Assembly (NCBI GenBank): GCA_023055425.1
Contig: JALGPY010000008.1
Location: 21,363,359-21,427,358, forward strand
Reading direction: 5' to 3'
DNA from: Linanthus parryae
Lineage: Eukaryota > Streptophyta > Magnoliopsida > Ericales > Polemoniaceae
DNA length: 64,000 nucleotides
In this document: positions 1-10,098 of the stretch, piece by piece
How the letters are laid out: each line of letters starts with the position of its first letter
Numbering within the stretch: the first letter of the stretch is position 1
Notes under the pieces: generated by a model
What the model was told of the DNA's origin: nothing
Seen by the model: only the letters and a program-made list of their open reading frames with translations
The model's database searches: none
Made by a program: the position numbers and the translations under genes

Positions 1-1243
1 AAGAAAAAAATAATTTTATAAATGATATGAAATTAAAAACAACACTTAGAACCCCAAAAGTTTCTGAAATGTTAACTGCATCCACTTAAGTTTCTGAAAC
101 GACAAAATAACCCCCCCCAGAAACTTTCTGAAAATTACAGTTTAACCCCCAAATCAAGAACACCCAAACTAACTAATCAAAACATGGATTTATGGTCCTA
201 AAACTCGATTTTGATTACAGAAAACAACTTAGGATGAGATTTAGAGCATACTCATACCAAATTTTGCGAGAAATGGTCAAGGAACGAGACGGGTCGAAGC
301 GCAGAAAAAGTCGCCGGAGTCGGAACTCGACCGGAGCTTCTCCGGTTTTTCTTAGCCTCGGTTGAGGCTTCCTCTAGCTCAGTAGGACCTCCAGGAGTTG
401 AACGGTACTGTTTTGGAGGCGTGGGTCGTCACAGTTGAGCTCCAGCAAAATTCTCGCCGGAAACAATGGGGGTCGCCAGAGTTTTGTTTCTGTCACGTCT
501 GTTGCTGCCTCTGCTGCTGTTGTTGATGGTGGTGGCTCTTTCGAGCAAGGCAGAGAGGGGAGAGAAGGTGAGAGCAGGGGAAAGGGAGAGAGAGATGGAC
601 GACAGTGGTGGTGGTGACCATTTTTTTCGGGCGGGTCTTCTCGTCGGGGAAGGCAGAGGCCTTGATGCCGCTGCTGCTGCTTCCTGCTGCTGAACGGAGT
701 CCAGAGAGAGAGAGAGAGAGAGATGGAGGGAGAGAGGAGAGAGAGAGGGCTGGTGGTGATGTTGTTGGGAGTGGTGGTGGTCTCGGGTGGTTGTGCCGAT
801 GGAAATGAGGAGGAAGAGTTAAATAGAAGGGGGAGAGGAGAGAGAGAGAGGGTGACAGGGAGAGAGGGAGAAGAGAATGGGTGTGTTGGGGAACAAAATT
901 TGGCAGTAACCATTGGCAAACAAACTACCCCCTTTCTTTTCTTTTTTTTGTAATTATTATTAGTATCATTATCATATATATAAAAGTATAGTTATAGTAT
1001 AAAATACATTAGATGGATACGGTACAAATACGTGTAGGATACGGTATGACAATACGTGCAAGTATAAATACAAGTATTAAATACTAAAAGTTATGAAAAA
1101 GATAAGTAATACCCCCAACATCAGCTATTTAATATTATCTAAAATTACAACTACCTCCCTACTAGCTATATATTTCAAAAATAACTGTTTAAACCTTACG
1201 AAAAAATACGTCAATAAAATATAGAAAAAGACGGGGTGTTACA
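1..1243 (-). mobile_element. Partial Ty3/gypsy-like LTR (terminus at 1243)
   Basis: Read on the minus strand, the sequence begins at 1243 with TGTAACACCCCGT, the usual start of LTRs of plant chromoviruses (Del/Tekay type). The other end and any coding region lie outside the window or have decayed, and no target duplication can be checked. The inside is AT-rich at 950-1240 and GA/CT-rich at 540-880; all reading frames there are low-complexity translations without recognisable domains. The call rests on the terminal motif only. Confidence 0.42.
540..880. repeat. GA-rich low-complexity tract with (AG)n
   Basis: Purine-rich stretch with a pure (AG)n run at about 702-722 and further GAGA runs near 580 and 840. 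It produces open frames in several phases on both strands, but their translations are only Glu/Arg/Gly or Ser/Pro/Leu-rich, so none is called as a gene. Confidence 0.85.
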
Positions 1244-1820
1244 TAGTACTTCTTTCGTTTCAGCAGGATATTCTTAATTGAGTTTAAGTAGCTCAACGGA
1301 CAAATGTAACTAACGATATGATATGAAAAAAAATTGCTAATTTAATTATGTTGTACTGTTATGAAATAAGTATAATATTATAAAGAATATTAACTCGTTC
1401 ATATCCTAAGCCAAATCAGTCGGTGAAAGTGGGCTGATGAATAGTGCACTAAAAAGATCGTGGCGAAACAAAGGTGCTATACACGTACAAAAATGCTCGC
1501 ATTTTATGAGAGGCTAAGAATTCATTTGTTAATTGTAGTTACGGTATCTAATGTTCCAGACACCATTACACCACAATTACAAAATTAATTAATATTTCCT
1601 ATATGTTCCCTCTCTTTCACCATACTTTCCTTTCTGTGTCGTTTCTTCTCTTTCACCATTTTTTCTTATTTTGTAAGTTTTTTTATGTTGAAAGACTATT
1701 TTGCCCTTAACCTACGCAACCCACGCGTTACCCCCATATTATCCCATTCCCTATCCCCCAACACTTATTATTGATCCCCCACCACCCATTACTTATAATA
1801 GATAGACAGATAGAGAGAGA

Positions 1821-1856
<36 letters not shown>

Positions 1857-1984
1857 TACGAAAGATGAAGAGAACCCGATAAGAGAGGGAGAGGGACAAG
1901 GACGACGAGGAGGTGTTGGCGGTGGAAACACGAAGACGACGACAAAGGAAACGGCGGCGACCCTCTTCTTGTCCTTCTACACTT
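1244..1984. other. Intergenic, no gene seen; (GA)n at 1811-1857
   Basis: AT-rich sequence without a convincing coding frame. It contains a GATA/GAGA microsatellite at about 1801-1857. The sequence just after 1244 resembles the edge of a small DNA transposon, but I could not pair it with a second end. Confidence 0.6.
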
Positions 1985-2530
1985 GACTGACCAAGTCTGA
2001 GACAATCTTGGTCATCACATTCTTCCATTCATCAGTGGTAGGTACTGAGAGTTTAGACTGCCTCATACTATCATAGAGCTTCCCATTGATCGTTGGCATC
2101 GAGGTAGGCTTCCCTCCGGACATCGCACATTTAGTAATTGATTCCATTGAACATTGGTAGTGCTATTGCATTTGATGAACCTTCTGAACTCATCATGTGC
2201 TAGGTAGCTTTGTAGGTATTCGCAGTGTTTGGAAAAAATATGATGAGCGTAAAGAAAGTCTAACACATTCGCCTCTCAAGAACTAAACGGTTGCGATACC
2301 AATTGTTAATATTTTATTGAAGAGAGAAAAAAAAGAAAGTCTAGCTTATAATATGATTTGGACGTAAACTGGGATATATTTCATTGATCATAAATGGACT
2401 TATTTATGCAGGAAAAATATAAAATAAATAAATAAAAGTAGTAACAAAATATGTTGTTGTTGAGGAACTAAAATATACGTAAAATCAGCAAAAGACTACA
2501 AATTAATAATACTTTGACTCCTTCATGACA
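1985..2530 (-). mobile_element. Decayed Ty1/copia fragment: LTR, primer site, gag start
   Basis: On the minus strand a primer-binding-site-like sequence TGGTATCGCAACCG lies at 2288-2301. It directly follows an LTR-like end (…AACAAT) whose sequence continues up to about 2530. Downstream, at about 2287-1985, there is a broken frame resembling the start of a copia gag, with stops and frame changes. No second LTR was found, so this is a truncated relic. The primer site is a variant of the usual initiator-Met tRNA site. Moderate to low confidence. Confidence 0.42.
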
Positions 2531-2669
2531 GCAGCTCTTAGGGACAATATTCAATAATCTCTCTAATTTGATACTGCGTTACACAGATGAAGGCCCACAA
2601 GTAGATTCGTTGTAATCGAGATTTAAGTACTCTTTTATTTGTGAAGTTCTTGAATTTCATACCGAAGTA

Positions 2670-2737
2670 CCACTCTGTCCCACTTTTTCCTCCCCAATTT
2701 AACTTTTACCACTATTCATTAGGTCACTTTAACCTGG
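2670..2737. mobile_element. Stowaway-like MITE, left part (interrupted)
   Basis: The sequence after the TA at 2668-2669 starts with CCACTCTGTCCCAC, which pairs with the inverted end GTGGGACGGAGTGG followed by TA at 26125-26126. The element is cut after 2737 by the large LTR element. Joined to 25936-26124 it would be about 257 bp. A related copy at 63635-63917 is continuous across this junction, which confirms the empty site. TA flanks and small size fit Tc1/mariner-derived MITEs. Confidence 0.8.
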
Positions 2738-3518
2738 TGTAGAGACGCAAAAATTACGGTCAATCAAATAGTGCCACGTGTCTATTATTGCATAATTAAA
2801 TGGCGGGGTCAAATTATAATTACCGTCAAATTAATGTCTTTATGCATTAATTAATTGAGGACTAAATTGTAAATTAGACCAAACCTTATTTACAATTAAG
2901 GTCTGCTTATGGCAACGCCACGTCATTGCATGACACGGCTACACGTCAACGAGTAAGGCCAATCAAATAGTGCCACTTGTCAAGGTGATGCAGTTATCAA
3001 GACTAGCGAGCCCGACCAATTATGTTGCGCCACTTGTTAAATTGATGCAGAAATAAATAAATAAATAATAATATTTATTTTCTACCTTGGCCAACAAGTC
3101 GGCCCATGCCTATATAAAGGAGCCATCCCTAGGCATAAAAAAATACATAATTCGATCTTGCAAGAAGTAGAGAGCTCTGAAGATCAAGCTGCTAAAGCCC
3201 TGAAGAGTTCATACATCCAACATCAAGATCGTCACCCGGTTCTTCAAGACATTCGAAGATCTTCAAGCAAGTTCTTCACGTTCTTCAAGACCTTCAACGC
3301 GTTCATCGCTGAAACCGAAGAACGCCTAATCGTTCGATCCGAGATCAAGCTGCCAAGGCCCTCGTTCGAAGTTCAAGGAGAAGAATCAGAGGATTTAGTT
3401 TCTGTTTAGAAATTCGTTTCAGAGATTGTAATCCGCTACTTCAATTTCATCAATAAAATATATTTGTTTCACCGAATTTCTCGCTTTTGTTTCCAATTGC
3501 ATAAAATTTGTGTGTACA
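2738..3518 (+). repeat. 5' LTR of the gag-only element
   Basis: This 781-bp direct repeat matches 25149-25930. It has a TATA box (TATATAAA, 3111-3118) and a polyadenylation signal AATAAA at about 3452, so U3 is about 2738-3140. A short open frame at 3158-3409 lies in the transcribed part and recurs in the other LTR. I treat it as leader sequence and not as a gene, since no domain is visible. Confidence 0.93.
2758..3118 (+). promoter_or_regulatory. LTR U3 promoter: repeated CAAT-like motif, G-box, TATA
   Basis: The U3 region holds a directly repeated motif (CAATCAAATAGTGCCAC) at about 2761 and 2961, and a looser third copy near 3016-3046. The first copy contains a perfect G-box CACGTG (2775-2780), which is CACTTG in the later copies. 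A TATA box follows at 3111-3118. The same arrangement is present in the 3' LTR. G-boxes bind bZIP and bHLH factors; activity here is inferred. Confidence 0.6.
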
Positions 3519-3595
3519 AATTTTGGCACGCCCAGTGGGACCTTCTCTGCCTCTCATCTCTTCTCCTCAAATCCATTCATCCTCCGAGTATTGTG

Positions 3596-5935
3596 ATGGC
3601 TCCCAAGAAAGATTCTCAAGATCCACCACTCAAGATTGGAGGACATAAACCTTCTACCAATGTGGCTGAGTCAGGCCTCAAAGACATTGGTCCCGTCACT
3701 CGAAGCAGGTCTAAGGCATCAAGTGATGTGATCCTTTCAACAACTTTTCCAAGGGTCTCTCCTCTCTTTGGCTCCCAACAGTCAAAGCCTCACGATCCCT
3801 CTAAATCAACTGGGGGCAAAGACGATACTTCCTCACAGAAGATTGACGTCGATGCACTCATAGACGATGCTATAGAGAAGGTGAAGTCTGGACAAACGAA
3901 GTCTCAAGAATCTTCTACTGAAAAAAATCCCATCGTAGAAGAAAGTGAAGAAAGCTCCGATGAAGCATCGTCCAGTAGTAATAAAGATCTTACATATGAT
4001 GAGAGTGGCATGCCTGTCATGACAACCAACATCGTTTCCCTCGAAGAACAAGTAACTGAACTCACTAAAGGGTTTGAAGAACTGAAAAAGATTGTGAGTG
4101 ATCGCGACGTGCAACTCGCAAGACTAATGAACAAACTGGAGAGTCGTGAGGAAGCAAGTCAAGTCTTCGAACAAGCTCCTAGGCGTCAAGAGGAAGTAAG
4201 AGAGACTAACACTAGGCAAACGCCAAGACCAAGTGTGCAGTTGTCAGCAGATGGTTCCATTCCCCTCGACCAGCTACAGGAGTTCATCCTAGATACAATG
4301 ACTGGACGGACTGGGTCATCATTGACATCCTCAAAGTCTTATGTTAAGCCTTATACTGAGCGAATCGGGAAGCTAAGCATGCCTGCTGGTTACAACCCTC
4401 CAAAGTTCCAGCAGTTCACAGGCAAAGGGAACCCTAGGCAGCATGTAGCTCACTTTATTGAGACATGCAACAGTGCTGGAACTGATGATGATCTTCTCGT
4501 CAAACAGTTCGTTAGGACTCTAAAAGATGATGCTTTCGAGTGGTACCGTCAGCTCGAACCAAGGTCGATTGACAGCTGGGAGCAAATGGAGAGCGAGTTC
4601 CTTAACAGATTCTATAGTACTCGCCGTACTGTAAGCATGATCGAGCTCACAAGCACTCGCCAAAGTAAAGACGAGAAAGCAATTGAATACATAAATCGTT
4701 GGAGGAACCTAAGCCTCAACTGCAAGGATAGGCTATCTGAAGGATCGGCCATTGAGATGTGCATCCAAGGCATGAATTGGGGTTTGCGATACATACTTCA
4801 AGGAATAAGACCAACATCCTTTGAGGAACTTGCTACTCGTGCTCACGACATGGAGCTTAGTATTGCGTCAAGTGGAAGCCACGGACCTCCTCCTTTTGAA
4901 TATTGGAAGGGAGGAAGCAAACAAGACTCTTATAAAGGCGCGAAGTTGACACTTAAATCTAACAATAAAGAGTCCATGGTTGTCACCACCAGGCCGGTGA
5001 AGCTATCAGGCAAAGCAAAGAAGAGTAACACAGACCAAGTCAATTCTATTGTCGGAAAGCCACAATTAAGACCGACACTCAAAGAATTGCAAGCAAAAGT
5101 GTACCCCTTTGCTGACGATGAAGTTCCCGCAATGCTCGATCAACTAGTGGAACAAAAGATCCTTGAACCATTGGAGTCAAAGCGACCTGAGGAAGCCAAC
5201 AAATTTAACGATCCCAAGTACTGCAAGTACCACCGCCTCCTTGGTCATCCTACCACAAAGTGCTTCGTACTCAAGGATAATATAATGCAACTTGTGAAGG
5301 AAGGAAAAGTCTTGTTGGAAGAAGAAGTCGAGCCAGCAACAACTAATGTGACCTCCATCTTGGTTGAACCCTTCAAGTCGCAAGTAGCAAAGACCTCTTA
5401 CAGAATGTTGCTAGGGGCTCCACCTATTAACACCAAGAAGGGAAGAAGACAACAAAGTCATTCACAAATATCATCTCAAGATGGGGGCAACCATTGTGCA
5501 AAGATGGAGTTAAATTACTGCAAAGACGAAAGAAGGATGCTCGTTACTCCAAACAAGAAGTGGGTCAAACTCCAAAGTAAGCCAACCCTGCATCATGCTC
5601 GTCATAAATCTTCATTTAATGACTCGAAGGTGCTTGAAGTGAACAAGGTCTGGAAAAGGAAGAAACCCCAGCCATTGGATCTCTCTTTAGACAAGTCAGC
5701 TATGTCTTTAAAGAAGAAAGAAACTCAAGATGAAATATCCTTTCAAGGCATGAAGCTGAAGAAGGCTTCTCCAAGTGAAGTTAAAGCGGTCCCATCACAT
5801 AAAAGAAAGAAATTAAGTGCGAAGACACTAATTCTTTCCTTAGTTCAGTGGCCGCAAAAGATTCACAACAAACTAAATATAAAGGGAAGTGGTGTGAAGT
5901 GCATGGACTTCACTGCTCCAAGACCAGAAAATTGA
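3596..5935 (+). CDS. Gag-like protein of the non-autonomous element
   Basis: Open frame of 779 codons from the ATG at 3596 (MAPKKDSQD). The frame is open further upstream into the LTR, but this is the first ATG after the primer site. An acidic, Ser-rich N-terminal third (residues 1-180) is followed by a short coiled-coil-prone stretch (about 140-185). A retrotransposon Gag domain lies at about 270-425, with the typical WYRQL and FLNRFY signatures. A zinc-knuckle variant of form CX2HX4HX4C (CKYH…GHPTTKC) sits at about 542-556. The last 200 residues are Lys-rich and basic. Gag normally packages the element RNA in virus-like particles. The frame is uninterrupted, unusual for an element without pol, which suggests recent selection on Gag or very recent insertion. 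Confidence 0.88.
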   Translation: MAPKKDSQDPPLKIGGHKPSTNVAESGLKDIGPVTRSRSKASSDVILSTTFPRVSPLFGSQQSKPHDPSKSTGGKDDTSSQKIDVDALIDDAIEKVKSGQTKSQESSTEKNPIVEESEESSDEASSSSNKDLTYDESGMPVMTTNIVSLEEQVTELTKGFEELKKIVSDRDVQLARLMNKLESREEASQVFEQAPRRQEEVRETNTRQTPRPSVQLSADGSIPLDQLQEFILDTMTGRTGSSLTSSKSYVKPYTERIGKLSMPAGYNPPKFQQFTGKGNPRQHVAHFIETCNSAGTDDDLLVKQFVRTLKDDAFEWYRQLEPRSIDSWEQMESEFLNRFYSTRRTVSMIELTSTRQSKDEKAIEYINRWRNLSLNCKDRLSEGSAIEMCIQGMNWGLRYILQGIRPTSFEELATRAHDMELSIASSGSHGPPPFEYWKGGSKQDSYKGAKLTLKSNNKESMVVTTRPVKLSGKAKKSNTDQVNSIVGKPQLRPTLKELQAKVYPFADDEVPAMLDQLVEQKILEPLESKRPEEANKFNDPKYCKYHRLLGHPTTKCFVLKDNIMQLVKEGKVLLEEEVEPATTNVTSILVEPFKSQVAKTSYRMLLGAPPINTKKGRRQQSHSQISSQDGGNHCAKMELNYCKDERRMLVTPNKKWVKLQSKPTLHHARHKSSFNDSKVLEVNKVWKRKKPQPLDLSLDKSAMSLKKKETQDEISFQGMKLKKASPSEVKAVPSHKRKKLSAKTLILSLVQWPQKIHNKLNIKGSGVKCMDFTAPRPEN

Positions 5936-6720
5936 TACAAGAACGCTCCTGGATAGAGCATAAACTTTCTCAATCTTCACATATGAAGATTGTTTACCGC
6001 TCCTAGAAAAGAGCATAAACTTTCTCCGTCTTCTCATACGAAGATTGGTCACCGCTCCTGAGGCATGAGCATAAACCGCTTCACAACTCCTTTAGCACGA
6101 GTATAACTGCTTCACAGCTCCAGCGAGAACATAAACCGCACCACCGCTCCTAGAAAAGAGCATAAACTTTCTCCGTCTTCTCATACGAAGATTGGTCACC
6201 GCTCCTGGATATGAGCATAAACTTTCTCAATCTTCAAGTCTGAAGATTGTTTACAGCTCCTGGAAAAGAGCCTAAACTTTCTCCATCTTCTCACATGAAG
6301 ATTGGTCACCGCTCCAGGAAAAGAGCCTAAACTTTCTCCGTCTTCTCATATGAAGATTGGTCGAAGCTCCTGGATATGAGCATAAACTTTCTCAATCTTC
6401 AAGTCTGAAGATTGTTTACAGCTCCTGGAAAAGAGCCTAAACTTTCTCCATCTTCTCACATGAAGATTGGTCACCGCTCCAGGAAAAGAGCCTAAACTTT
6501 CTCCGTCTTCTCATATGAAGATTGGTCGAAGCTCCTGGATAAGAGCCTAAAACTTTCTCGATCTTCGCATGTGAAGATGGTTTACAGCTCCTAAGGCATG
6601 AGCATAAACTACTTTACCGCTCCTTTAGCACGAGCATAAACTGCTTCACAGCTCTTAAGGCATGAGCATAAACCGCTTCACCACTCCTTGCACACAAGAG
6701 TTAAAACTGTGAACGCATCC
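5936..6720 (+). repeat. Tandem hairpin-forming repeats in the gag-only element
   Basis: Irregular tandem units of about 50-60 bp each contain GCTCCTG…GAGCATAAACTTTCTC followed by a self-complementary segment such as CAATCTTCA-AGTC-TGAAGATTG. A higher-order unit of 165 bp repeats with starts at 6201 and 6366. There is no open frame. The array lies directly after the gag stop codon. Confidence 0.85.
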
Positions 6721-6886
6721 AAATTGAACTACGTTCGACTTGATCCCCAAAAGGGTACGTAGGCAACCTGAGGCATCACCTTGAGTGCAGTCGTAACCGC
6801 AAGAAACAATCGCTTCTCTGATGAAAGTAGGAGTGTTGGATTTTTATAAAATCTTCCATGACATGTTGGCGATTAGTTTTCTTCAA

Positions 6887-7172
6887 TGGTCTTCATGGCG
6901 GTTCCATTGCTTGAATTGTCTTCATGGAGACTTCTTTTCTTGGACAAGACTTCATATGGAGGCTTCTTTGCTTGGACAAGACTTCATACGGAGGCTTCTT
7001 TTCTTGGACAAGACTTTATATGGGGGCTTCTTTGCTTGGACATACTTCACGGAGACTTCTTTTCTTGGACAAGACTTCATATGGAGGCTTCTTTGCTTGG
7101 ACATACTTCACGGAGGATTCTTTTCTTGGACAATACTTCATGTGGAGGCTTTCTTGCTTGAACAGTCTTCAT
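6887..7172 (+). repeat. About 32-bp tandem repeat array
   Basis: About eight units of roughly 29-32 bp share the core CTTCTTTGCTTGGACA followed by AGACTTCATATGGAGG (starts at 6931, 6963 and so on). Three frames are open through it only because the repeat lacks stops, and the translations are repetitive. Confidence 0.88.
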
Positions 7173-7180
7173 GAAGAAAC

Positions 7181-7460
7181 AGTGTAGAGTCGGTTTGTTC
7201 CGGTATTAACACCACTCTAGCGCAAGTTGGACAAGTGTGGAGTCGGTTTTTTCCGGTATTAACACGGTTCTAGCACAGGATAATGCAAGTGCGGAGTCGG
7301 TTTTTTCCGGTATTAATAGCCATTCTCGTAGAGAACAAGTGCCGGACCGAGTCATTAAACACTGCAAATACTCTTGTGAAGATATACGTGCCGGACCGAG
7401 TCGTTAACCACTGTGAACACCCTTGCGAAGATGCTGGTGCCGGACCGAGTCTTTGAACAA
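7181..7460 (+). repeat. About 60-bp imperfect direct repeats
   Basis: Two related repeat types follow each other. The first is GGAGTCGGTTTTTTCCGGTA (three copies from 7181 to 7320). The second is GTGCCGGACCGAGTC (three copies between 7340 and 7455). They are noncoding and part of the internal region of the gag-only element. Confidence 0.75.
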
Positions 7461-8790
7461 GTGTGCTAAACTCCCGTTGAGAAGCACGAACCAAGTAACT
7501 GACCACTGCTATACCTTTGGACGAGGACCTGAGAAGTATGAGCAAAAGAAAAAAAAAATCAGAAGTTACAAGCAGGTTAAGAGGAAGCAAGTGTTTTGTT
7601 CAAGACAATATCACACTATTCTAAACGAAAACCAAAAGGAAGGATATAGTACTTAAACAAAGATCATAAGAGCAACAGGGATGTACTCCAGATGGACACT
7701 ATTGACTTTTTGTTTTAAGCAACATAAAACAAAACAATAAAAAAAGGAGAATGCACATACCTGCTTGACTCCCGCTCGAAGCATATTCCTTAGCAATCTC
7801 AGTGGTGTCTTTTGTTTCACTGTCGCGAATAGAGCAGCTAATGGCACATTAAGAGCAGCAAATTTTTATCCACAAACAAACCATAGTTGCATGGAGTAGT
7901 TCATGGAGCTATATGCATGTGTACGTGTGTAGTATATGCATGTTTGAATAGAGAGAAACCTTACAAGCATGTACAGTTATAATAAATATGTAGCTGATCA
8001 TGCATGTAAGAGAAGCATAGCTCAAGAAAGAAAAAAGGAAAAAGCAAAATAACAAGAAGGTTGAATTGAAGCAAACTTTTTTCACCAGTTGGTTCCGAGT
8101 TTCTCCTCGACGTGCTGGCGTGGCTATCGCAGCCATTAGAACTCCGCCACGAATTAAATGATTCGCTCAGGGAGCAAAACTCACAGAAACGTGACGGTGA
8201 AATCGGCTCAAGAAAAGATAAGAGAAGCGGCAAGTTGTGGTAACAAGCAGCATAAAAGGCGCAAGACGCAAACCATGTTAGCCACACTTGAAGCTCGCAA
8301 GGACAAGAACCAAGCTTAAGGTTGCATAAAAGGGCACGGCTATCACCATAAATAAGGTGGTAAAGTCGCTGCATAAGTTGTCAGCAACTGAGTCGCGTAA
8401 AAATAACAGCCCAGCAGCAATTGAAGGGCGATGTTTCAACATGATGGTCGCGATGTCATCAAATCTTCAAAGATCATGTACCCAGATAACCACGCGACAA
8501 ATAAAGCAGTATATAAAAAGGGCAGGAGGCCATGATTGTTGCGGTTCAAGGCAAACACACATGGAAAGGGTATAATGCCATTATGCCAAACTAAGCAGTT
8601 GATATAACTCGAAATAGTTCAGAGAGGGCTGCGACGGTGCAATAAGGCTCATTCGTGCACTTTATGCTCAGAGATAAACCTGATGTCGTTCGTATAAATT
8701 AACGAGAAGTGACGGAGAGAGTAACATGAACTGCCCCCATGCGAGCAAGGTTGCAAACATATCTCTATGCTTTGGCAAAGCTTAGACTGT
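7461..8790 (+). other. Noncoding interior of the gag-only element, left of the nested insertion
   Basis: No recognisable coding region. Only short chance frames are present on both strands. It ends at the target duplication ACTGT (8786-8790) of the nested Tat element and resumes at 24142. Confidence 0.7.
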
Positions 8791-9416
8791 TGTGCACAAG
8801 AGATTCCGGCAGGGAGACCTCCGTGTACACCGTACGTAGTGGATCAAGGATCGCACAGGAAGAATAGGGGTGTGTGTAGGGAGAGAGTAAGTCAGTAGCA
8901 ATGTCTGAGAGAGAGACAGAGGTTTGGCAGAGCTTCCGCGTATGGCAGTGTGTCCTCCTTTGTATGGAAAGGTTAACGATGTATATATACTGGAGAACGT
9001 GACCGTTGTAGTGTGGTTAATGCGCCCATTAATGGCGGCTTAATTAGCTTAACCATAACGGCACGTTCGTCCGAGTATATAGGAACCGTTAGAGCACGTG
9101 GTGCGCGAGTACCGGAACCGTTACGAGGTTGACCGGGTTTGACCGGATTGACCGGGTTTATGGAGCTCGTGCCATAAATCTCTCAAAACAGTTACTAAAG
9201 GTCGCGCGCGGGCTTGGCTCGCACGCGACAGGGCTTACTCTAGCCTCCAGACCACAAAGTCCCTACAAGTCCCGTGCAGTGGTATGCGAGGGCTCTGTCT
9301 CGCAGCCCCCACATGGATCAGCTCGGCTGGTGATCCTGTGTGTGTGGAGCACAATATGGTGTGCTGGATGGTTGCCACGTGGCCTAGATCTGCCATGTCA
9401 TAAAGCAGTATCTACA
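8791..9416 (-). repeat. 3' LTR of the Tat element
   Basis: A 626-bp direct repeat of 23511-24136 differing at one base. In plus view it starts TGTGCACAAG and ends TATCTACA. A TATA-like stretch (TATATATAC, about 8981-8990) reads on the minus strand. Three TTGACC W-box cores lie close together at 9129-9153, and G-boxes CACGTG at 9095-9100 and 9376-9381, all on the U3 side. Confidence 0.94.
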
Positions 9417-9591
9417 TTAGCCCCCTTTCTGCGCGTGAAGGCTCATAGCTGTATAGGCTTCCATGCGCGGAAACCAACATGCGCGTCGTCGCCACGCACC
9501 AATTCAAATACGGGTAGATTCAGCCCCCGTGCGTGTCATTATGACCTAAAACCCCTAGAGTCGTGCCGTCTGACCTTTAGGGTTTTAGGCG

Positions 9592-9685
9592 TGACGTCAG
9601 CCCGTCCTGTGATTGCGCGACACGACGGTGACGGTTGCGATTCGACTACTGAAGGGACGCAACCCTTCATTCTTCTGGATAAATA
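9592..9685 (+). promoter_or_regulatory. Candidate promoter of the antisense gene
   Basis: A perfect palindrome TGACGTCA (9592-9599), the core of bZIP/CRE-type sites, lies about 80 bp upstream of a TATA-like GATAAATACC (about 9678-9687) on the plus strand. A transcript from about 9715 would reach the first coding exon at 10099 through a 5'-leader intron that ends in a pyrimidine-rich tract plus TTTCGCAG at 10089-10096. Inferred from motif spacing only. Confidence 0.45.
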
Positions 9686-10098
9686 CCTTGTATCCCATCA
9701 TTGCAAAGCATTACTTCTTTCTCTTAAAGTGAATGGTACCCGGAGATCTTCGAGAGCAGATCCAGATAATCAATCACCAGTTCAGAACTGCAAATCGTAT
9801 TCTCCAATTGTGCATATCCAAGCAAGCTTCAAGGAAACAAGGTTGGCCTCGTTTACTTTTGATTTAAACTACCAGTGTTTGCCTTGAATCGCATTGAATC
9901 TGTAAATCCATGAAATTTGTGAAGAGGCTTTTGATCTTTGAACCCGCTTCGTTTTGATCTTTCAACAATATCAACTCCCCAATTTCTGAAATCGGCACCG
10001 GAACTGTTTGCTTTGGTTTGCATAGATCTCAAATTCCAAAATTCAAACTGAAGTGTGGTGTGGTATTTCTCCCCCCTTTTTCTTGCCCTTTCGCAGGA

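Noticed and set aside
374..953. Six overlapping open frames on both strands in the GA-rich tract
   Set aside because: They arise from low-complexity sequence; no start context, splice structure or domain supports a gene.
3158..3409. 83-codon open frame in both LTRs of the gag-only element
   Set aside because: It lies in the transcribed leader part of the LTR and is duplicated only because LTRs are; no domain. Kept as a note in the LTR entry.
6821..7187. Three overlapping frames of 87-117 codons
   Set aside because: They are translations of a 32-bp tandem repeat without stops.
9129..9887. 252-codon plus-strand frame starting in the Tat 3' LTR, and its 108-codon twin at 23849
   Set aside because: The shared part is LTR sequence; the remainder is the leader region of the antisense gene. 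No domain and no conserved length.
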